A stretch of DNA of 7,776 nucleotides. It comes from Bacillota bacterium. Lineage in GTDB: Bacteria > Bacillota > Clostridia > Peptostreptococcales > Anaerovoracaceae. Both the position numbers and the translations under genes were made by a program. The stretch spans positions 1-7,776 of the forward strand of contig JAEEVI010000154.1 in assembly GCA_016287035.1 (NCBI GenBank), written 5' to 3'. The notes under the pieces are model-generated. The model saw only the letters and a program-made list of their open reading frames with translations, ran no database searches and was not told the origin of the DNA. Positions 4,467-7,776 of the stretch are shown one piece after another. Every line of letters begins with the position of its first letter. Positions within the stretch are counted from its first letter, which is position 1.

Positions 4467-4658
4467 TTATTCCGCGGTATCTTCGGGCTCCGCTTCCCGC
4501 TCCTGTCCGGCGCTGTCGAGCTCCCTCGCCTTTACGAGCGCCGCGAGCATTATGCCGATGCATCCGGCGGTAACGGAAAACGCCAGCTTCTTCCCGAGCT
4601 TCGAGGGCTTTTTGCGGACGGCCTTCTCAGCCTCTTCGATCTTTCTTCCCATATTCAT
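4467..4658 (-). CDS. Small single-span membrane protein (63 residues), coupled to the EamA gene
   Basis: I do not recognise a family. The protein has a basic, helix-prone N-terminus (1-24, with RKKPSKLGKK), one hydrophobic segment (about 25-43, containing VTAGCIGIMLAALV) and an acidic C-terminal tail (45-63, 7 of the last 13 residues Glu or Asp). The positive-inside rule puts the N-terminus in the cytoplasm and the acidic tail outside. Evidence that it is real: its ATG overlaps the EamA stop as ATGA, a GAGG ribosome site lies 4 nt upstream, it is the last gene of the operon, and the terminator begins 3 nt after its stop. A second ATG two codons later is possible. The frame is open further upstream inside the EamA gene, but only in antisense-like shadow sequence. 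It might be a small partner of the transporter; this is inferred from position only. Confidence 0.68.
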   Translation of the reverse strand: MNMGRKIEEAEKAVRKKPSKLGKKLAFSVTAGCIGIMLAALVKARELDSAGQEREAEPEDTAE

Positions 4659-5503
4659 ATCCTCACTTTCCGATAGTTGTAATACATTACGGTGATAAGC
4701 ACTATGACGGCTCCGGCCATCGACAGCGGCGTTAGCATCTCGTGATAGAACAGCGCGACCCAGATCGGGTTGAGCACCGGCTCTATCCCGGTTATCAGTA
4801 TCGCCGTTATCGGCGGCGTGGTCTGCAGCCCGTAATTCAGCAGTATGTACGCGGTCCCCATCTGCACGGCGCCCAGAGCCAGCGCCGCGGCCCAGGTCGA
4901 AGCCGTCGACGTCGAAAAGTCCGTCGTCAGGAAGAACGGAAGACCTATGAGAGCTCCGAGGGAATGGCCGAGGAACGTCGAGGACCAGCTGTCGCCGTCC
5001 TTCATCTCGTTCATCATCATCACGAACGCGTAAGTGAAGCCGGAGCATACCGCAAGCGCGTTGCCGAGCATGTTTCCGGACGAGAGCCCGTCTATAAAGA
5101 ACAGTATTATCCCAGCGAACACGATCGCGCAGACAGTAAGGTCGAACTTCCCGGGCTTCTTTCCGTACGCGGCCGCCTCTATGATCATTATGAAGATCGG
5201 GGCGGTGAACTGCAGGACGATCGCGTTGCCCGCTGTCGTCAGCTTAGTGGCGCACGAGAACAGCACGTTCGTGAAAGCCATGGCCAGCATACCGACCGCG
5301 ACGGATCTGTTGAATCTCAGCTTATGCCTCAGGACGAACCGCAAATAAACGCCTATTATGACCGCCGCGATGAACGATCTCGCCCCGTTGACGGCGAAAC
5401 CGTTCCACGGGATTATCTTCATCAGTATCCCGCCAATGCTGAAGCACATCCCGGCGAAGAACACCATCAAAGGCCCTGTGTTTCTTCTCCCGCCTGCCGT
5501 CAT
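4655..5503 (-). CDS. EamA/DMT-superfamily transporter (drug/metabolite type)
   Basis: Predicted 282-residue inner-membrane protein with about ten hydrophobic helices arranged as two EamA repeats. Repeat one is roughly residues 11-137, with the typical AGNAIVLQFTAPIFIMIIEA helix at 91-110. Repeat two is roughly 146-275, with ITGIEPVLNPIWVALFYHEM (236-255) and a last helix ending at a basic tail. The family exports or exchanges small metabolites such as amino acids, nucleotides or drugs; substrate cannot be read from the sequence. The start ATG at 5503 overlaps the whiA stop as ATGA, and its own stop overlaps the next ATG the same way, so translation is coupled on both sides. In B. subtilis the position after whiA is held by crh; finding an exporter here is a lineage-specific arrangement. 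Confidence 0.88.
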   Translation of the reverse strand: MTAGGRRNTGPLMVFFAGMCFSIGGILMKIIPWNGFAVNGARSFIAAVIIGVYLRFVLRHKLRFNRSVAVGMLAMAFTNVLFSCATKLTTAGNAIVLQFTAPIFIMIIEAAAYGKKPGKFDLTVCAIVFAGIILFFIDGLSSGNMLGNALAVCSGFTYAFVMMMNEMKDGDSWSSTFLGHSLGALIGLPFFLTTDFSTSTASTWAAALALGAVQMGTAYILLNYGLQTTPPITAILITGIEPVLNPIWVALFYHEMLTPLSMAGAVIVLITVMYYNYRKVRI

Positions 5504-6450
5504 CTTCTCCTGCTCCTGTATCTGTCGGCCGCTTCCGAGATCTTTGCGAACCTGTGGTTGAGGCCGGATTTCTTCAATGGGGGATCGAACAGCTCCGCGA
5601 GCTCCGAGAGCGAGAGCTCCGGGTTCTCCAGCCTGAGGAGCGCCGTCTCGCGCAGCTTGTCCGGAAGGACGTCGAGCCCGGCGGCGCCGCTTATGACGCG
5701 TATGTCATCGAGCTGGCGCTGCGCCGCGTTCACCGTCTTGTCGAGGTTCGCGGATTCGCAGTTGTTTATCCTGTTGGCCCTGTTCTTGTTTTCCTTGATT
5801 ATGCGCACGTCCTGAAAGCGGAAGAGCTGGCTGCTGCAGCCGAGTATGCTCAGAAAATCCAGTATCTGCTCTCCGTCCTTCAGATATACGATATATTTGT
5901 CCTTGCGGGGCGCGGTCCGCGCGCGCAGCCCGAAGCTGTTCACGAGCTTTCTCACGTCCTGCGCCATGTATTCGCTCGCGCAGACGATCTCCATGTGATA
6001 GCTCTTCGCCGGATCCGAGACGGAGCCGCTGGCCATGAATATCCCGCGCAGCGCCGCCTTCTTGCAGCATCTCCTGCGCACGACGTCCTGACTTATCCCG
6101 TCGGTTATATAGTTGCTTCCCTCGCGGACGCCGAGGATGCCGACCTCGCGGAGTATCTGCTCCGCGTTCATGTCCGGAGTGATATTGAGCTCATAGACCC
6201 TGCTGCGGGTGACGGCCCTCGCCTCGCCGAGGCTGAGAGCGCTCTTCGCGCCGAAGTAATCCCTTACGAGCACGATAAAAGTCCTCGCGACGGCAGGGTT
6301 GTCGGTGCTGACCTTTACCCCCATCCGTCCCGAGGAGAGCGTTATGCTTCCCGCAAAGCGAAGAAAGCCCGCGATCTCCGCAAGCTGACAGCACTTTTTT
6401 TCCGGGATCATCTTGCTGATCTCGAGCTTTATATCCGAAGAGAACGACAT
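5500..6450 (-). CDS. whiA: WhiA, DNA-binding developmental/division regulator
   Basis: Predicted 316-residue WhiA, a conserved Gram-positive protein with an N-terminal homing-endonuclease-like (LAGLIDADG) fold and a C-terminal helix-turn-helix. In Streptomyces it works with WhiB in sporulation control; in B. subtilis it affects division and chromosome segregation. Visible signs are the FSSDIKLEISK start, AEIAGFLRFAGS (24-35), KKAALRGIFMASGSVSDP (130-147) in the LAGLIDADG region, the hallmark NRANRINNCESANLDKT (223-239), and the HTH region about 264-303. Length is normal. The ATG shares one base with the rapZ stop (TAATG), so re-initiation by rapZ-terminating ribosomes is likely; no good independent ribosome site is present. 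No yvcK lies between the two genes. Confidence 0.96.
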   Translation of the reverse strand: MSFSSDIKLEISKMIPEKKCCQLAEIAGFLRFAGSITLSSGRMGVKVSTDNPAVARTFIVLVRDYFGAKSALSLGEARAVTRSRVYELNITPDMNAEQILREVGILGVREGSNYITDGISQDVVRRRCCKKAALRGIFMASGSVSDPAKSYHMEIVCASEYMAQDVRKLVNSFGLRARTAPRKDKYIVYLKDGEQILDFLSILGCSSQLFRFQDVRIIKENKNRANRINNCESANLDKTVNAAQRQLDDIRVISGAAGLDVLPDKLRETALLRLENPELSLSELAELFDPPLKKSGLNHRFAKISEAADRYRSRRR

Positions 6451-7295
6451 TATCTAAGATCTCTGTGGAGCAGCACCACGTGCTTGCCCATATTCCTGAA
6501 GGTCTCCGCGATCTCGTTGGCGATGACCACGCTGCGGTGCTGGCCGCCGGTGCAGCCGACGCCTATGACCATGTGATATTTGCCCTCGCGCACGTAGCTG
6601 GGGATGATATCCCGGATGAGCCCGGTGATCCTTGCCACGAAATCCTTCGGCTCGTACGAGCGCATGACGTACTCGCGGACCTTCTTGTTGTTTCCCGTAA
6701 GTTTTTTGAGGCTGTCGACGTAGAACGGATTCGGCAGGAACCTCGCGTCGAGTATCCAGTCGGCCTCCGCGAGCACGCCGTATTTGAAGCCGAACGATTC
6801 GACTGTTATTATGAAGCTCTCCTGCCTGTCGCCCGAAAGCCTTCCGGCTATCTCCGCGTTCAGGTCGGCAGTCTTTATGTTCGATGTATCGATGATGATG
6901 GACGCCATCTTGCGGATCTCGCTGAGCATCTCGCGCTCCCGCTTTATGTCGTCCTCGAGCGAGCCTCCCGTGTACAGCGGATGCTGCCGGCGGCTCTCGT
7001 TGTATCGCCTGATGAGGGCCTTGTCGGACGCCTCCAGGAACATTATCTTGAACTCCTGGCCCTCTTCCCTGAGCCTTTCGAGGCTCTGGCGCAGATCGTC
7101 GAAGAAGATGCCGCCCCTTATGTCCGCCACGAAGGCGACCTTGGAGATGTCGGCCGATCCTGAGGCCAGCTTGAGGAATTCGTTCATGAGCGAGGGAGGC
7201 ATGTTGTCGACGCAGTAATATCCGAGGTCTTCCAGGCAGTTGACGGCCTGCGATTTCCCCGCGCCCGACAGTCCTGTTATGATTATCAGATCCAT
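6450..7295 (-). CDS. rapZ: RapZ/YvcJ, P-loop RNase adaptor and nucleotide-binding protein
   Basis: Predicted 281-residue cytoplasmic protein. The N-terminal P-loop domain carries Walker A GLSGAGKS (8-15), VDNMPP (29-34) and VADIRGG (56-62). The middle has FLEASDKALIRRYNESRRQHPL (86-107) and the ESFGFKYG motif (166-173). The C-terminal domain ends with GCTGGQHRSV (247-256), close to the end of the protein. All hallmarks are intact. In E. coli RapZ guides RNase E to the sRNA GlmZ and so controls GlmS and envelope precursor supply; in B. subtilis YvcJ hydrolyses nucleotides and affects competence, and RNase E is absent, so the Gram-positive role is less clear. The ribosome site AGGAGG (7301-7306 complement) overlaps the TAG stop of the upstream PHP gene, linking their translation. 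Confidence 0.96.
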   Translation of the reverse strand: MDLIIITGLSGAGKSQAVNCLEDLGYYCVDNMPPSLMNEFLKLASGSADISKVAFVADIRGGIFFDDLRQSLERLREEGQEFKIMFLEASDKALIRRYNESRRQHPLYTGGSLEDDIKREREMLSEIRKMASIIIDTSNIKTADLNAEIAGRLSGDRQESFIITVESFGFKYGVLAEADWILDARFLPNPFYVDSLKKLTGNNKKVREYVMRSYEPKDFVARITGLIRDIIPSYVREGKYHMVIGVGCTGGQHRSVVIANEIAETFRNMGKHVVLLHRDLR

Positions 7296-7304
7296 GTGTG
7301 CCTC

Positions 7305-7776
7305 CTACTCCGCTGACAGATTGACGACCCTTTCCGGCGGTATGCCGGCCGCGGACAGCCTCGCGAGGGCGTCCGAAAACAGCCCCACGTCGGCAGGCCT
7401 GTGGGCGTCGCTTCCTATTATGAAGCTGACGTCTTCCTCCGCCGCCTTTATTATACCATCTGTGTCGAGCGCTTTGTGACGCTCGTTTATCTCCATGAGC
7501 GTGCCCCTCGCGGCGCAGACCTTCGCGATCTCGCCTATATCCACGGCGATCTTGTCGCCCGGATGGGTGAGCGCGAATATGTCGTTGTCCTGCAGCGCGC
7601 GGATTATGAGATCCGTGTTGTACCTCAGAGCCGCGGCGGATACGCGTCCGGTCACCCTCGTGCACCAACCGCCTACGCAGATGCCGATCGCCTTCGCGGG
7701 CTCCTCGCCGAACGCGCCGTAATGGTATCCGGCCATGACGTAATCGAACAGAGCCTGCTCGTCCGGAGAAACGTCC
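7305..7776 (-). CDS. PHP-domain metal-dependent phosphoesterase (5' end beyond window)
   Basis: The frame runs off the right edge without a stop; 156 C-terminal codons are visible. A Met at 7736 is internal, because the frame continues with sensible residues (DEQALFDYV) up to the end. Polymerase and Histidinol Phosphatase motifs are visible: GYHYG, ALTHPGD with a metal-ligand His, LMEINE, and IIGSDAHRP with the Asp-x-His metal pair. This is the YcdX-like type; phosphoesterase activity with a di- or trinuclear metal centre is expected, substrate unknown. About the first third of a typical 230-240-residue protein is missing. PHP genes next to rapZ are common in Clostridia. It is the most upstream visible gene of the rapZ-whiA operon, so the operon promoter lies outside the window. 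Confidence 0.88.
   Translation of the reverse strand, partial: DVSPDEQALFDYVMAGYHYGAFGEEPAKAIGICVGGWCTRVTGRVSAAALRYNTDLIIRALQDNDIFALTHPGDKIAVDIGEIAKVCAARGTLMEINERHKALDTDGIIKAAEEDVSFIIGSDAHRPADVGLFSDALARLSAAGIPPERVVNLSAE

Noticed and set aside
3283..4563. Long open frame on the minus strand (426 codons) across xpt and the dtxR-like gene
   Set aside because: It runs antisense to the dtxR-like gene and out of frame with xpt. Its composition is rich in Arg and Gly, typical of shadow frames in GC-rich DNA, and the true genes in these places are clear.
4742..6576. Two long plus-strand frames (4742-5815 and 5554-6576) opposite eamA and whiA
   Set aside because: They are antisense to well-supported genes, lack ribosome sites and carry no recognisable motif.
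6454..7668. 404-codon minus-strand open frame over rapZ and the PHP gene
   Set aside because: It is a +1-type shadow of two unmistakable genes, with Arg/Gly/His-rich nonsense composition and no domain.

Overview
The window looks like chromosomal DNA from a low-to-moderate-GC-lineage Gram-positive bacterium (Bacillota, probably class Clostridia). The reasons are a whiA gene directly behind rapZ, a PHP-domain gene in front of them, a DtxR/MntR-type regulator, strong AGGAGG-type ribosome sites and rho-independent terminators after most units. The coding DNA is GC-rich by eye, yet ATA is used often for isoleucine and AGA/AGG for arginine. That reminds me of Mogibacterium/Anaerovoracaceae-type Clostridia, but this placement is a guess.

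Layout. Positions 1-132 are a gene-free, AT-rich control region. It holds a strong leftward promoter (TTGACG-17-TACAAT) with a 9-7-9 inverted repeat at its predicted transcription start, so it should drive a gene outside the window. Next come two leftward genes: an acyl-ACP thioesterase (133-861) downstream of a six-helix YihY/BrkB membrane protein (906-1736). brkB is divergent from a PPC/DUF296-domain gene (1816-2235, +), and the two extended -10 promoters are packed so tightly that each occupies the other's -35 slot. The PPC gene converges on a secreted NlpC/P60 peptidase (2290-3102, -), and a shared hairpin separates them. The NlpC/P60 promoter lies so close to its ATG that the mRNA should be leaderless, and its -10 box sits inside a perfect 17-bp palindrome.

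A leftward xanthine phosphoribosyltransferase gene (xpt, 3306-3875) is followed after 13 nt by tRNA-Arg(CCG) (3216-3292) and one terminator, which suggests a joint transcript. xpt is divergent from a short DtxR/MntR-family metalloregulator (4030-4416, +). The right part is a tightly packed leftward operon: PHP-domain phosphoesterase (cut by the right edge), rapZ, whiA, an EamA-type transporter, and a 63-residue single-span membrane protein that a gene caller could miss. Its internal junctions are SD/stop overlap, TAATG, ATGA and ATGA. In the textbook order yvcK would lie between rapZ and whiA; here there is no room for it.

How the genes fit together: the right operon is the conserved Bacillota envelope/RNA-adaptor/division neighbourhood, extended by an exporter and a tiny membrane protein. 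The left part is a set of short, separately regulated units for lipid release, a membrane protein, cell-wall hydrolysis, purine salvage and metal sensing. I see no transposon, phage, CRISPR or defence system. The least ordinary signals are regulatory: probable leaderless starts, palindromes lying on -10 boxes, and mutually exclusive divergent promoters.
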